Below, piece after piece: positions 27,893 through 28,160 of a stretch of DNA of 28,160 nucleotides. The first letter of the stretch is position 1. Every line of letters begins with the position of its first letter. The stretch comes from a virus. Location: IMG/VR virus record IMGVR_UViG_3300042350_002138, positions 1 through 28,160 of that record, one strand, 5' to 3'. A program made the position numbers and the translations under genes. Below the pieces are notes generated by a model. That model did no database searches. It had not been told where the DNA came from and saw only the letters and a program-made list of their open reading frames with translations.

Positions 27893-28160
27893 TTATATGA
27901 TTTTATAATTTGTACTACTTTCTCACGTGCGCTCATTTCGTAACGTTCGGCGAAATATCCCTCGATGCTGAAACCTTTTAACTCGCCGTCTTTTACTTTT
28001 TTCCACGTTTCGTCGTTGTCAACTTTCATCGCGATCATCCACGTTCCTTTAGGTAAATCAAAACCGTATAATTTAGATTTATCCATTTCGGCATCTTCAA
28101 TAATCCACGATTCTACGATTGTCATTCCGTCAACTTTAACGGCGTGTTGCTCGGTTGCGT
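27889..28160 (-). CDS. XkdF-like prohead protease, N-terminus beyond window
   Basis: The open frame continues past the window edge at 28160, so the start is missing. Visible residues read ATEQHAVKVDGMTIVESWII, then EDAEMDKSKLYGFDLPKGTWMIAMKV, DDETWKKVKDGELKGFSIEGYFAERYEM and a basic helix. The 'eqH....v.g.tivESWIieD.....s..ygf.lpkGtWm...kv.de..W..vk.G.lkGFSieG.f' sequence matches the XkdF-like (peptidase S78_2) head protease family, with H in EQH and S in GFSIEG as catalytic candidates. It should trim the scaffold or capsid. Confidence 0.8.
   Translation of the reverse strand, partial: ATEQHAVKVDGMTIVESWIIEDAEMDKSKLYGFDLPKGTWMIAMKVDNDETWKKVKDGELKGFSIEGYFAERYEMSAREKVVQIIKSYK

Noticed and set aside
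1-28160. CRISPR array, integrase, attachment site, insertion sequence
   Set aside because: No regularly spaced repeats, recombinase motif, att-like duplication or transposase were found in the window.

Overview
The window is a densely packed, AT-rich bacteriophage (or prophage) segment from a virus of Bacteroidota, most plausibly a Flavobacteriia host. Three things point there. Promoter-like boxes read TAnnTTTG (the Bacteroidota -7 element) in the few real intergenic gaps. Shine-Dalgarno signals are almost absent. Many proteins belong to families I know from Bacteroidota phages: the DUF3127-type SSB, the ParB-methyltransferase fusion, the GCLCKDG mini-protein and the NVQDISKVF tail protein. 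Every supported gene lies on the minus strand, so transcription runs from 28160 down to 1; most genes overlap by ATGA or sit a few bases apart. No integrase, repressor, tRNA or CRISPR array is visible, and both window ends cut through genes.

Layout in transcription order. (1) 28160-19659, head and portal block: XkdF-like prohead protease (cut by the edge), small proteins, scaffold-like protein, decoration-like protein, HK97-fold major capsid protein, tail-tube-like protein, portal, connector, a terminator-like protein with an extra beta domain, and a fiber. (2) 19655-19083: two small membrane proteins, holin-like. (3) 18926-17164: a regulator-like gene behind a promoter and palindrome, then small accessory genes and a structured intergenic RNA region. 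(4) 17087-15276: lysis genes (spanin-like proteins, a duplicated-HTH protein, and an endolysin-like enzyme with an SAGCQ motif). (5) 15145-12551: tiny proteins, a free-standing HNH endonuclease, DUF3127 SSB and ERF recombinase. (6) 12078-11732: a gene-free, repeat-bearing, origin-like region. (7) 11614-5364: ParB-DNA methyltransferase, nuclease-like protein, SF3 helicase, VRR-NUC nuclease, small terminase and sigma-like factor. (8) 5353-1: large terminase and the tail block, running off the left edge.

Three results stand out. First, the large terminase is split exactly inside its Walker A motif by a 40-nt segment that changes frame and contains an in-frame stop. The segment holds an 11-bp hairpin with a GCAA tetraloop, followed by a purine-rich GGGGAG just before a matching Ala codon, which resembles the translational bypass of T4 gene 60. 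Second, the helicase and ParB-methyltransferase genes are each preceded by a promoter, a hairpin at the predicted RNA 5' end, and a long terminator-type hairpin whose apical loop is perfectly complementary to the first hairpin's loop (6 and 8 nt). This looks like a new class of kissing-loop leader or small RNA. Third, the gap beside the replication genes carries five copies of an 11-bp repeat in two orientations, a candidate origin.

All function calls come from reading motifs by eye; no database search was run.
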